From CBDCZI01 sp965224495 (GTDB taxonomy: Bacteria; Bacteroidota; Bacteroidia; Cytophagales; JAAEPT01), in assembly GCA_965224495.1 (NCBI GenBank), contig CBDCZI010000017.1, forward strand, positions 50,640 to 114,639: a stretch of 64,000 bases of DNA, read 5' to 3'. The notes beneath the pieces are model-generated. The model did no database searches. It was not told the origin of the DNA and worked only from the letters and a program-made list of their open reading frames with translations. This document shows, piece after piece, positions 8,612 to 17,442 of the stretch; the stretch's first letter is position 1, and each line of letters starts with the position of its first letter. Made by a program: the position numbers and the translations under genes.

Positions 8612-8927
8612 AATAATCATTGAAGGAGCGGTTATGGTTTTTAAAGAATTGAATTTATATATAAGTCGTACAGCCAAACGAATTGACAATAACATATTAG
8701 GAAACTTCATTGATTTCTTTGCTCGAATAAATGTTATCTTTGCACTTATCTTCGGTTTTATTGACAAGTGGTTGATTGACGGTCTAGTCAAGCTGGTCGT
8801 TTGGACGATAGGGAAAATCGGTGCAATGACAAAAACAATACAATTAGGAAACGCCCAAAGCTTTGTTACAACAGCTATTCTTGGGTTTATTCTTTTATTT
8901 ACAAGCTTATTTTACTTCTTATATTAA
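8580..8927 (+). pseudogene. nuoL: C-terminal part of NuoL in a shifted frame
   Basis: Read in the +1 frame from the T6 run, this continues NuoL without a gap: FLSATAVFIDKIIIEG, a hydrophobic/amphipathic stretch with IDKWLIDGLVKL, then a last membrane helix ending LFTSLFYFLY. Joined to 6722-8579, the protein would be 734 residues and complete. An ATG at 8541 exists in this frame but sits inside the NuoL sequence, so a separate gene is unlikely. Confidence 0.85.
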
Positions 8928-8931
8928 TATA

Positions 8932-10614
8932 ATGACAGCAAATTTACTTTCATACATTACATTTATACCTCTGCTTTTTGCTTTGGTTATTTTGGTTTTA
9001 CCTAAGAAATTTAATAACAGTTTCAAGTTTTTAGCACTTGGGGCTAGTATCGTACAAGTTGGTTTATTGGCACTTATTCTTGGCAATTATTCAACAGCCA
9101 CTACTAACATTCCTTTTTCGGAAAATGCGTACCAATTGGTAGAAAAAACCGATTGGATTAGCTTTAGCTTGGGTTCTTTGGGGTATTTCAATGTGTATTA
9201 TTTCTTGGGAATCGACGGAATAAGTTTGAGTATGCTAGGGCTTTCGGTGGTAATTTTATTATTTGCTGTAATTGCAAGTTGGAAAATAGACACTAAATTA
9301 AGAGGTTATTTCGTATTGTTTTTAGTTTTAAACACCTCTATCATCGGTTGTTTTGTCGCCTTAGATGCTTTCTTGTTTTATGTGTTTTTTGAGTTTATGT
9401 TGCTTCCTATGTTTTTCCTTATCGGAATATGGGGAGGCGAACGAAGAGAATATGCCTCAATCAAATTTTTCCTTTACACCTTATTTGGCTCTATTTTAAT
9501 TTTAATCGTGTTTTTGGGACAATACGCAAGTGTCATCGACCCGATAGCAACTGCCGAAAAAGTTGGAATTAACGGACAAGAAATCATTGCAACGGTACAA
9601 CAACAATTAGCTTCAGGGCAAATTGCTACCGAAAACTTAGTCCATTCATTTAGTATGGTCAATTGGGCAGACAGAGCAAATTACATTCCTGATTCAGTAT
9701 TTTACCGTTTGCCAAACGAAACAATGGATTTGGCTAAATGGGCATTTTTGGCATTACTCATTGGTTTCGGAATCAAATTAGCCATCGTTCCTGTACATAC
9801 TTGGTTACCTGACGCACACGTTGAAGCACCAACCGCAGGCTCGGTGATTTTGGCAGGTATCTTACTAAAAGTCGGAGGGTATGGTATCATCCGAATGGGC
9901 TATGCCGTTTTCCCACAAGAAGCAAACGATATGGCTTGGTGGGTTGCTTTAATAGGAATGATTTCCATTCTTTATGGTGGTTACAACGCGTTAGCTCAAC
10001 AAAACTTAAAAAAACTAATCGCCTACAGTTCTGTTGGACATATGGGATTTGTCTTATTAGGCTTGGCTTCTGCAACTGTTGAAGGTGTAAATGGTGCTGT
10101 CTATCAAATGTTTGCTCACGGGCTGATTGCTTCGATGCTATTTATATTAGCAGGTGTTTTGTATGACCGAACACACAATTTGGAAATAGAAAATTACAGA
10201 GGAATCGCTTCAAAAATGCCTCATTACACGGCTTTTGTAACGATTGCTTTTTTCGCTTCGTTAGGTTTGCCTGGTTTTGCTGGGTTTATCGCTGAGATTA
10301 TGGTATTTATCGGTGCATTTATGAGTGAGACAGTCAATGGCTTAGTTCCTCGATGGATGGTTGCGGTGAGTTTATTAGGCTTAGTTCTCGGTGCTTCGTA
10401 TTATTTATGGACATTACAACGCGTTTTCTTTGGCGAGTTTTGGGTTAAAACAAAAGTTATTGCAGAAGAGAAATTAACCGATTTGACTATCAGAGAATAC
10501 ATTTTATTGTTGCCTTTGACCTTGTTAATTATCGCTTTTGGTATTTTCCCCAACCTCCTATTAAACTACATTACCCCTGCGGTTACAGGATTAGTTCAAT
10601 TATTAAGTAAATAA
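8932..10614 (+). CDS. nuoM: NADH-quinone oxidoreductase subunit M
   Basis: 560-residue antiporter-like membrane subunit of complex I. Conserved features are YYFLGIDGISL near residue 100, the FFEFMLLPMFFLIGIWGG block with the essential helix-5 Glu, a KLAIVPVHTWLPDAHVEAP region, and a YSSVGHMGFVLLG helix. A longer reading from TTG at 8863 would overlap the end of nuoL, so the ATG at 8932, five bases after the nuoL stop, is chosen. It overlaps nuoN by one base. Confidence 0.95.
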   Translation: MTANLLSYITFIPLLFALVILVLPKKFNNSFKFLALGASIVQVGLLALILGNYSTATTNIPFSENAYQLVEKTDWISFSLGSLGYFNVYYFLGIDGISLSMLGLSVVILLFAVIASWKIDTKLRGYFVLFLVLNTSIIGCFVALDAFLFYVFFEFMLLPMFFLIGIWGGERREYASIKFFLYTLFGSILILIVFLGQYASVIDPIATAEKVGINGQEIIATVQQQLASGQIATENLVHSFSMVNWADRANYIPDSVFYRLPNETMDLAKWAFLALLIGFGIKLAIVPVHTWLPDAHVEAPTAGSVILAGILLKVGGYGIIRMGYAVFPQEANDMAWWVALIGMISILYGGYNALAQQNLKKLIAYSSVGHMGFVLLGLASATVEGVNGAVYQMFAHGLIASMLFILAGVLYDRTHNLEIENYRGIASKMPHYTAFVTIAFFASLGLPGFAGFIAEIMVFIGAFMSETVNGLVPRWMVAVSLLGLVLGASYYLWTLQRVFFGEFWVKTKVIAEEKLTDLTIREYILLLPLTLLIIAFGIFPNLLLNYITPAVTGLVQLLSK

Positions 10615-11978
10615 TGAAAACCCTTTTACAAACCCTACTTTCAGATACAGGAAACCTTCTGCCTGAGCTTTATTTGACAGCAGTGTTGCTCTTATTTATT
10701 TTAGCAACACCGTTTTTCAAATCATTTATTGCTCGTTTTGGTGGATGGATAGCTTTGTTTTCCTTACTGCCTTTGGTTGTACTTTATTGCAAACAATTTC
10801 AGTTGTTAGAAAGCCAAAACACACTCCAACTCTATGGAAATATGCTTTTATTGGATAAACAGACCTTGTTTTTCAAATACCTATTTCTTGCAAGTGCTGT
10901 GATTTACTATTTCTATTATTTGGTTAGCAACAAAAAAGACGATGACGAACAAATAGGCGAATACCACTTCTTAATTTTCTCCTCTTTGTTAGGTTTAAAT
11001 TTTGTAGTGATGGCGTCCAACCTGTTGATGGCATTTTTATCGTTTGAAATCGTCTCTATCGCTTCTTACGCTTTGGTTTTATTTGGCAACAACAAACAAC
11101 GCCCCGAAGCAGGTATCAAATACATTATTTTCGGAGCGGTCTCAACTGCCATTATGCTGTTTGGGGCATCTATTATTTATGCTTTAAATGGTTCATTGAA
11201 TTTTTCGACACTATTCAACACCACTTTAATTGCAGGACAAGATTACTCGCTTGTTGTTTATTTATTTTCAGGAATGTTCTTGGTCGGTGGGTTATTCAAA
11301 CTATCCATTTTCCCTTTTCATATTTGGGTTCCTGACGTTTACCAAACCGTACCTGTTAAGTTAGCATCTTTCTTTTCTTACGCTCCCAAAGTAGCTGGTT
11401 TAGCTTTTGTATTAAATGTTATGGACGCCATTACAGAAGAAAAAAGTCGCTCTATCTTAGCTCTATTCTTAGGCGTAATTTTGATAATTACTTTGTTTGT
11501 AGCCAACCTATCGGCATTAAGACAACAAAACGCTAAACGTTTATTAGCCTATTCTTCCATTACACATTCCGCTTATTTGTTGGTTGGTGTGTTTGCTTAC
11601 AGTCAAGCAGGCGTTGAAAGTGCAATGTACTATTCGTTAGTATATCTATTTTTAAATTTCGCAGGGTTTTATTTAATCGAAATGCTAATAAAAATTTCTA
11701 GTAACGAACAAATTAAGTCTTTTAGTGGTTTAGGTGTAAAGTATCCGTTGTTGGGTGTACTCGTTGTCTTGACGATGATTGCCTTAACAGGTTTGCCACC
11801 AACTATCGGATTTATGGGGAAAATGTGGGTGTTTTTATCCGTATTCAACCATCCAAATTTTGCGTTAAATAACATTTATTTTTGGGTTTTACTTCTCGGA
11901 CTAATCAATGTCGCCATTGCTTTATTCTATTATTTAAAAATCCCTTTCTATATGTTTTTTTCGTTCAAAGGAGAATAA
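10614..11978 (+). CDS. nuoN: NADH-quinone oxidoreductase subunit N, truncated by a frameshift
   Basis: Third antiporter-like complex I subunit. Seen are the FEIVSIASYALV block near residue 145, FKLSIFPFHIWVPDVYQ near residue 230, AYSSITHSAYLL, and LTGLPPTIGFMGK near residue 385. The frame stops at 11978 after FSFKGE, but the typical C-terminus (loop plus last helix) is found directly downstream one base out of phase, up to 12099. One surplus base near 11968-11975 would explain the break. It is the last gene of the nuo operon. Confidence 0.9.
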   Translation: MKTLLQTLLSDTGNLLPELYLTAVLLLFILATPFFKSFIARFGGWIALFSLLPLVVLYCKQFQLLESQNTLQLYGNMLLLDKQTLFFKYLFLASAVIYYFYYLVSNKKDDDEQIGEYHFLIFSSLLGLNFVVMASNLLMAFLSFEIVSIASYALVLFGNNKQRPEAGIKYIIFGAVSTAIMLFGASIIYALNGSLNFSTLFNTTLIAGQDYSLVVYLFSGMFLVGGLFKLSIFPFHIWVPDVYQTVPVKLASFFSYAPKVAGLAFVLNVMDAITEEKSRSILALFLGVILIITLFVANLSALRQQNAKRLLAYSSITHSAYLLVGVFAYSQAGVESAMYYSLVYLFLNFAGFYLIEMLIKISSNEQIKSFSGLGVKYPLLGVLVVLTMIALTGLPPTIGFMGKMWVFLSVFNHPNFALNNIYFWVLLLGLINVAIALFYYLKIPFYMFFSFKGE

Positions 11979-12099
11979 TTTTAAAGAAAAAGAAACGCTA
12001 AGCCAAAAAATATTGGGAGTAGTGTTATCTTTACCATTATTCGTATTGTTTTTCTTTAACGATTGGTTATTTGAACTCGTTCATTTATTCACAAACTAG
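11977..12099 (+). pseudogene. nuoN: C-terminal part of NuoN in a shifted frame
   Basis: The +1 frame encodes NNFKEKETLSQKILGVVL followed by a hydrophobic helix and FFFNDWLFELVHLFTN, ending in TAG at 12097-12099. This resembles the end of flavobacterial NuoN and has no start codon of its own. Confidence 0.75.
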
Positions 12100-12155
12100 A
12101 AGGCAAAACAAAAAGTTGTATTTTAAATAGGTTAACGCCTTAATTGATAAAAATA

Positions 12156-14045
12156 ATGAGTGACGCTATCAAGCACGAATGCGGTATCGCAATGGTCAGG
12201 TTATTAAAACCTTACAGTTATTATATTGAAAAATACGGCACGCCACTGTACCCTATTAATAAAATGTATATGTTGATGGAAAAACAACATAACAGAGGGC
12301 AAGATGGTGTAGGGATTGCTTCTATTAAATTAGACGTACCCGAAGGAACTCGTTATATCAGTCGTTACCGTTCGATTTCGGACCAACCAATTGCTGATAT
12401 TTTTAAAAAAATAAACAAAAAATTCAAAAAGGTTAAAAAAACGAACCCTAAAGAGTTTAAAAACGCCAAATGGCTACAAGAAAACTGTGCCTTTACAGGA
12501 GAAGTTTTTTTAGGACATTTGCGTTACGGAACACACGGAAAAAACAGCATCGAAAGTTGCCACCCCTTTTTACGTCAAAACAACTGGCGAAGTAAAAGTT
12601 TAGTTATTGCAGGAAACTTCAATATGACCAATGTCGATGAATTATTTCGACGTTTGGTTGAGCTAGGACAACACCCAAAAGAAAAAGCCGATACAGTAAC
12701 TGTACTCGAAAAAATAGGGCATTTTCAAGACGAAGAAAGCCAACGTATTTTCTCTAAATACAAAGATGAATTCACTAACAACGAAATCTCTAAAAAAATA
12801 GAAGAGGAAATGGATATGCAAGGTATCTTAGAGCGTTCTTGTAAAGACTTTGACGGTGGATATGCTATGTGTGGAATCACAGGATACGGAGCATCATTTG
12901 TTGCTCGTGACCCCGCAGGTATTCGTCCAGCTTACTATTATGCCGATGATGAGGTAGTTGTTGTTGCTTCAGAAAAACCTGCCATCAAGACTGCTTTTGG
13001 AGTTGATTACGATAAAATAAAAGAAGTAGAACCAGGACACGCTTTAATCATAGAGAAAAGTGGTGAATGGTCAATGAAACCATTTATTGACTCATTACCT
13101 AAGCAAAGTTGCTCTTTTGAACGTATCTATTTCTCACGTGGTTCGGACCCTGAAATCTACCAAGAAAGAAAAAATTTAGGTAAACTATTAGTTCCTCGAA
13201 TTTTAAAATCGGTAAATAACGATTTAGAAAACACCGTATTTTCTTTTATCCCCAACACTGCCGAAACGTCGTTTTTAGGAATGATAGAAGGTGTTTACGA
13301 ACACTTATTTGAATACCGAAAAAACAAAGTCAAAGAAGGAAACCTCTCTGATAAAGAATTAGAAAACCTATTCAAGCTACGTCCTCGTGTAGAAAAACTG
13401 GTTATTAAAGACGCCAAATTAAGAACGTTTATCACTGGCGACAGCGGACGTGACGATTTGGTAGCCAATGTTTACGACACCACCTACGAAGTCATTAAAA
13501 AGAAAATCGATACCCTCGTTGTCATCGATGATTCTATCGTGAGAGGAACAACTTTGGAGAAATCTATCATCAAAACATTGGATAGATTAGAACCAAAGAA
13601 AATCATCATCGTTTCTTCTGCACCACAAATTCGTTACCCCGATTGTTACGGTATCGATATGTCGAAAATGAAAGAATTTATTGCTTTCCGTGCTTTGTTG
13701 TTGTTATTAGAAGAGAATAAATTGAATTATAAATTAGACGAAGTGTACGAACAATGCAACCGTTCTAAAATTAATCAAGAAATGTCACCTAATTACGTAC
13801 AATCTCTTTACGATTTGTTTACGTACGACCAAATCACCAATAAAATTGCTCAAATGATACGTTCTGAAGGTATTGGAGCTGAAATTGAAGTGATTTACCA
13901 AACGGTAGAGGATTTACACACAGCGATACCAAAGCATACGGGTGACTGGTATTTCACAGGAAATTACCCTACAAAAGGAGGAATGAAAGTTGTAAATAAA
14001 TCGTTTACCAACTTTATGGAAGGCAACGACGAAAGAGCTTATTAA
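12156..14045 (+). CDS. purF: Amidophosphoribosyltransferase (PurF-type)
   Basis: First committed enzyme of purine synthesis: PRPP plus glutamine gives phosphoribosylamine. An N-terminal class II glutaminase domain starts with the nucleophile Cys9 in HECGIA, followed by QHNRGQDGVGIAS and GHLRYGTHG. The C-terminal phosphoribosyltransferase domain has the PRPP loop VVIDDSIVRGTT near residue 457. At 629 residues it is longer than E. coli PurF (about 505) but normal for the Bacteroidota form, with a charged insert after the first 60 residues. The ATG at 12156 is preferred over an upstream TTG at 12144 because it places the catalytic Cys close to the N-terminus. Confidence 0.93.
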   Translation: MSDAIKHECGIAMVRLLKPYSYYIEKYGTPLYPINKMYMLMEKQHNRGQDGVGIASIKLDVPEGTRYISRYRSISDQPIADIFKKINKKFKKVKKTNPKEFKNAKWLQENCAFTGEVFLGHLRYGTHGKNSIESCHPFLRQNNWRSKSLVIAGNFNMTNVDELFRRLVELGQHPKEKADTVTVLEKIGHFQDEESQRIFSKYKDEFTNNEISKKIEEEMDMQGILERSCKDFDGGYAMCGITGYGASFVARDPAGIRPAYYYADDEVVVVASEKPAIKTAFGVDYDKIKEVEPGHALIIEKSGEWSMKPFIDSLPKQSCSFERIYFSRGSDPEIYQERKNLGKLLVPRILKSVNNDLENTVFSFIPNTAETSFLGMIEGVYEHLFEYRKNKVKEGNLSDKELENLFKLRPRVEKLVIKDAKLRTFITGDSGRDDLVANVYDTTYEVIKKKIDTLVVIDDSIVRGTTLEKSIIKTLDRLEPKKIIIVSSAPQIRYPDCYGIDMSKMKEFIAFRALLLLLEENKLNYKLDEVYEQCNRSKINQEMSPNYVQSLYDLFTYDQITNKIAQMIRSEGIGAEIEVIYQTVEDLHTAIPKHTGDWYFTGNYPTKGGMKVVNKSFTNFMEGNDERAY

Positions 14046-14046
14046 A

Positions 14047-14334
14047 ATGTTGAAATCACTAAAACTCATCGCTTTATTGGAAGGCATTTCGCTACTCCTT
14101 TTATTTGGTGTAGCGATGCCTTTAAAATACCTTTTCGATGAACCTATGGCTGTCGAAGTGGTAGGAATGGCACACGGAATTTTGTTTATCGTTTACATTG
14201 TAGCGGTACTTATCGTCGGGCTGAAATTCAAATGGAGTTTTGGCATCATCGCCTTAGCTATGCTCGCCTCTATCATTCCTTTCGGAACGTTTTACGCCTC
14301 AAAAAAGTGGTTTCATTCGACTGTTGAAGTTTAA
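14047..14334 (+). CDS. DUF3817 small integral membrane protein
   Basis: 95 residues with three predicted membrane helices (about 6-25, 38-58 and 65-85). The pattern LIALLEGISLLLLFGVAMPLK at the start and GMAHGILFIVYI in the middle is typical of the DUF3817 family, whose function is not known. It starts one base after the purF stop and is probably co-transcribed. A strong terminator follows. Confidence 0.8.
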   Translation: MLKSLKLIALLEGISLLLLFGVAMPLKYLFDEPMAVEVVGMAHGILFIVYIVAVLIVGLKFKWSFGIIALAMLASIIPFGTFYASKKWFHSTVEV

Positions 14335-14352
14335 TTAAAACTTATAGCACAA

Positions 14353-14395
14353 AAAAAAGGGTTACTAAACAACTATTGTTTAGTAACCCTTTTTT
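14353..14395. terminator. Bidirectional terminator between convergent genes
   Basis: A 20-bp stem (A6-GGGTTACTAAACAA and its complement) with a CTA loop, flanked by A and T runs, so it can act in both directions. It lies between the DUF3817 gene and the convergent epimerase gene. Confidence 0.9.
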
Positions 14396-14411
14396 GTTTA
14401 AGCAATACTTT

Positions 14412-15338
14412 TTAAAAAGCAAAGCTATTTTCCTTGAAGGTTAAGATTTCTTCTTTTAAATCTACCGTTTCAAAAGGTACGTATTGCTTTATTTTTTGGC
14501 AATCAGCTATTTGTAAATTCTTCATATCAATATGCTGGTTGATGAAGATAAATTCTAAATCAGGGTAAACTTCTTTGAATATATCTACCAAATCTAAAAT
14601 CTTGTGGTTTTGACCTGACAGGTTGTATGTATCACTCGGTAACTCGTTAGAGATATTGTAGGTCAACACCTTTATAACATCTTTAAGGTTTACAAACGGA
14701 CGGATTTGCTTACCACTTCCGTGAATAGATATACGGTTGTTGAATTGTGCATCAAACAAAAATGTGTTGATTACAGAATCAAAACGAATTGCAGGTGAAT
14801 ACCCGTAAACGTTACCCACACGCAAAATCACGGCATTCATTTTACTGTCCAACCTCGCAACGTGCTCCTCTCCTCGCATTTTACCGATAGAATAAAAATC
14901 TCTTGGATTAATCGTGCTTTTTTCATCACAAAGTTCTTTTCCGCCTTGGTAAATGCCCGTGTTACTTACATAGATAAATTTCTTTACTGTACCTTCTTCT
15001 TCGGCAGCATAAACCACCTCGGCAGTCCCCCAATGGTTGGTTTGCTCAAAAACTGATGAATCAACATTTTGAGATGCAGAACTTGTTTTAGCCGCTAAGT
15101 GATATACAATTTCGACATCGCTCATTGCTTTTTTCAACTTGCGAGAATCCAACAAATCACCATGAATAAACTGAACCTTTCCTTTTCCTGCTTTATTTCG
15201 TTCGCTAATAAATAGGTTGATATTACCTCTACTCAGGTTATCATAAACAATTACCTCACTGACTTTTGGGTCGTTTGAAAGCTCATAAACTAATTGCGAA
15301 CCGATATACCCTGCTCCTCCTGTAACTAATACTTTCAT
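14412..15338 (-). CDS. NAD(P)-dependent epimerase/dehydratase (extended SDR)
   Basis: 308-residue extended short-chain dehydrogenase, probably acting on a nucleotide sugar. The Rossmann motif TGGAGYIG is at residues 6-13, an acidic residue follows strand 2 (VYDNLSRGN), and the catalytic YxxxK is YSIGK near residue 150. The central NVYGYSP and RPFVNLKDVIKV blocks are also typical. Substrate specificity cannot be read from sequence. The gene begins one base after the stop of the CysH-like gene, so the two form an operon; this is an odd pairing if CysH acts only in cysteine synthesis. Confidence 0.85.
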   Translation of the reverse strand: MKVLVTGGAGYIGSQLVYELSNDPKVSEVIVYDNLSRGNINLFISERNKAGKGKVQFIHGDLLDSRKLKKAMSDVEIVYHLAAKTSSASQNVDSSVFEQTNHWGTAEVVYAAEEEGTVKKFIYVSNTGIYQGGKELCDEKSTINPRDFYSIGKMRGEEHVARLDSKMNAVILRVGNVYGYSPAIRFDSVINTFLFDAQFNNRISIHGSGKQIRPFVNLKDVIKVLTYNISNELPSDTYNLSGQNHKILDLVDIFKEVYPDLEFIFINQHIDMKNLQIADCQKIKQYVPFETVDLKEEILTFKENSFAF

Positions 15339-15339
15339 C

Positions 15340-15996
15340 TTATTTCTTTATTAACGCCGTGTGTAAGCCACATTCTGTTTTATTCATTCCGTACCATCTG
15401 GCTTCTCTTTCTTGCATTTCGAGGTCAAATTTTCTCGTACAAGGTTCACAACCAATAGATAGATAGCCTTGAGTTTCTAATTGGTGTTTGGGTAAATCAA
15501 ACTCTTTTTGGTAATCAAAAATCATCTTGCTTGTCCAATCTAACATCGGATGAAAACGTAAGGTATCGTGTGGTGCGGGTTGCTCTACTAACATCGCTTT
15601 TCGGACAGCACTTTGGTCGCCACGAACGCCGTTTATCCAAATATCATATTCCATCAAAGCTTCGTCCATTGGCAAAACTTTATTGAGATGACAACAATAA
15701 TCTGGGTCTGAAGTAAATAATAATTTTCCCGAAGCGTCTTTTTGCAGCGATTTTGGAGTACTTGGTTTTTTATCGATTAAGTTAAGTCCAAACAAATCGG
15801 TGATTTTGTCTCTATATTTTATTGTTTCAGGAAAATGATAACCTGTATTAATAAAATAAACAGGGATTGTTTTATCAATACGACTCAATATATGTAACAA
15901 TACAATACTGTGACTCTGAAATGATGAAGAAGTAAACAGTGTTTTACCTGCTTCTTGGTATGCTCTTATTTTTTTCTCTATATTATCGAAATCCAT
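15340..15996 (-). CDS. Phosphoadenosine/adenosine phosphosulfate reductase family protein
   Basis: 218-residue CysH-family protein that would reduce APS or PAPS to sulfite. It has the PP-loop region SSSFQSHS near residue 23, the four cluster cysteines of the iron-sulfur (assimilatory APS reductase) type at Cys101/102 and Cys183/186 (IGCEPCTR), and a C-terminal ECGLH with the catalytic Cys209. PAPS-only enzymes lack the two Cys pairs, so APS is the more likely substrate. No cysD, cysN, cysI or cysJ is adjacent; the neighbour is an SDR epimerase. Confidence 0.88.
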   Translation of the reverse strand: MDFDNIEKKIRAYQEAGKTLFTSSSFQSHSIVLLHILSRIDKTIPVYFINTGYHFPETIKYRDKITDLFGLNLIDKKPSTPKSLQKDASGKLLFTSDPDYCCHLNKVLPMDEALMEYDIWINGVRGDQSAVRKAMLVEQPAPHDTLRFHPMLDWTSKMIFDYQKEFDLPKHQLETQGYLSIGCEPCTRKFDLEMQEREARWYGMNKTECGLHTALIKK

Positions 15997-16292
15997 ACTA
16001 ATCGGTTTAGCAAAATATTCTTTGGTAAAATTACAATTATTCGTGCTATTACAGAATTTAATCTACTTCTTTTTCGTTTAACTAAAAGATTGTTTTCCTG
16101 ATTTTCAATCACTTTTATTTTCAATTATTTGTCTTTTCGACGTTGGTCTATCCTTTTATTTTGTCAATAAAGTCTGACAACAAACTTAATTATAGATTTT
16201 AAGGAGATAGACAAATCCTACTATTGTAACATTTAGCCTTAAAAATTTGTTCACAAAATAAAAAGACTACAATATAGTAAGAGTATTGCCTC
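15997..16292. other. Non-coding spacer between divergent genes
   Basis: About 300 bp AT-rich divergent promoter region between the CysH-like gene and the pterin synthase gene. I see no open frame or clear RNA structure besides the -7 box at 16293. Confidence 0.5.
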
Positions 16293-16300
16293 TACTTTTG
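16293..16300 (+). promoter_or_regulatory. -7 box upstream of the pterin synthase gene
   Basis: TACTTTTG fits TAnnTTTG. It lies 32 bases before the ATG at 16333 and supports that start over the upstream TTG. No clear -33 TTG was found. Confidence 0.4.
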
Positions 16301-16332
16301 GTAGTTTTCGGTTGGATTGTTATTTTTACATT

Positions 16333-16761
16333 ATGACACATACACCATTTCGACTTACCGTAATTCGTAAAGAAAATTTTAATTCAGCTCATCGTCTGAA
16401 TAACCCGACTTTGAGTGAGGAGGAAAACAAAAAAGTTTTCGGAAAATGTAATTACCCTAATTACCACGGACACAATTACGAATTGGAAGTTCACGTAACA
16501 GGAGAGATCGACCAAAAAACAGGGTATGTTATTGATTTAAAGGAATTAAGTACACTTATAAAAAAAGAAGTGACTTACAAACTCGACCATAAAAACCTAA
16601 ATATGGACATTGCAGAGTTTAAAGAGTTGAATCCTACGGCTGAAAATATTGCTTACGTTATTTACAATCTATTGCGCTGTAAGTTAGATACCAAGCTTGA
16701 TTTGAAAGTTGTGTTACACGAAACGGAAAATAACGTAGTTATATTTCCTGCTCAATCTTAA
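16333..16761 (+). CDS. 6-pyruvoyl-tetrahydropterin synthase / QueD-family protein
   Basis: 142-residue T-fold enzyme that converts dihydroneopterin triphosphate to 6-pyruvoyl- or 6-carboxy-tetrahydropterin. Zinc ligands are His20, His45 and His47 (HGH), and the catalytic Cys39 sits in FGKCNYPNYHGHNYE. A second conserved block, LDHKNLNMD, and the terminal ETENNVVIF follow. The spacing and wording of these motifs are closer to animal-type PTPS than to E. coli QueD. A biopterin or related pathway is therefore as likely as queuosine synthesis. It stands alone, with no other que or folate gene nearby. Confidence 0.88.
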   Translation: MTHTPFRLTVIRKENFNSAHRLNNPTLSEEENKKVFGKCNYPNYHGHNYELEVHVTGEIDQKTGYVIDLKELSTLIKKEVTYKLDHKNLNMDIAEFKELNPTAENIAYVIYNLLRCKLDTKLDLKVVLHETENNVVIFPAQS

Positions 16762-16899
16762 AAGAATAAACAGGTAAATCGCCAAATAAGCCAAAATAAC
16801 AGCTACTTTTTAGCTAACTGGCATAACAAATATAAAAAAGACCTATTAGACGGTTACTTTTATTTGACCTAATGTATAAACGAGTGTTGTAGAAGAGCT

Positions 16900-17439
16900 A
16901 TGAAAGACCAAGAGGTCATAGACCAAATAGTACGAGGCGATGAAAAGGCATTAGATTTCTTATATACTAAGAACTACCGTATGATGACAAATCTCATCAT
17001 AAAAAATAGCGGTACAGAAGAGGAAGCAAAGGATATCTTTCAAGATGCACTGATTGTTTTTTGGCAAAAAGTTATCAAAAAAGAATTAGTATTAACCGCA
17101 AAAATTAGCACCTACCTTTATGGCGTGTGCTGGAATTTGTGGAGAAAAGAACTTGAACGCAAAAAGCGTTTGTCTCACGAAGAAGTGGAAGGGATAACAA
17201 AACCTAACCACGACAGTAAAGAGCAAATAGCAGCAATTAGAGGATGTGTAAACTCATTGGGGGAAACTTGTCGTAAGGTACTAACGTACTATTACTTCGA
17301 TGGTTTTTCGATGAAGGAAGTCGCCGAAAAATTGGGCTTCGCAAATGCCGATACAGCAAAGACAAAAAAATATAAGTGTAAAAAAGAATTGGATAAATTG
17401 GTGAAAGCTAAATATTCAGCAAGTGATTTCTTAGACTAA
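16900..17439 (+). CDS. ECF-type RNA polymerase sigma factor
   Basis: 179 residues with a region 2 helix pair (DEKALDFLYTKNYRMM, then EEEAKDIFQDALIVFW), where the EDxxQDxxxxxW core-binding pattern is recognisable. Region 4 is CRKVLTYYYFDGFSMKEVAEKLGF with its helix-turn-helix. It directs transcription of a small regulon under control of an anti-sigma factor, probably the next gene, which starts three bases downstream. Confidence 0.9.
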   Translation: MKDQEVIDQIVRGDEKALDFLYTKNYRMMTNLIIKNSGTEEEAKDIFQDALIVFWQKVIKKELVLTAKISTYLYGVCWNLWRKELERKKRLSHEEVEGITKPNHDSKEQIAAIRGCVNSLGETCRKVLTYYYFDGFSMKEVAEKLGFANADTAKTKKYKCKKELDKLVKAKYSASDFLD

Positions 17440-17442
17440 ATT

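Noticed and set aside
8541..8927. Independent small membrane protein gene after nuoL
   Set aside because: Its sequence is the direct continuation of NuoL one frame over and ends like the NuoL C-terminus, so it is a frameshifted tail.
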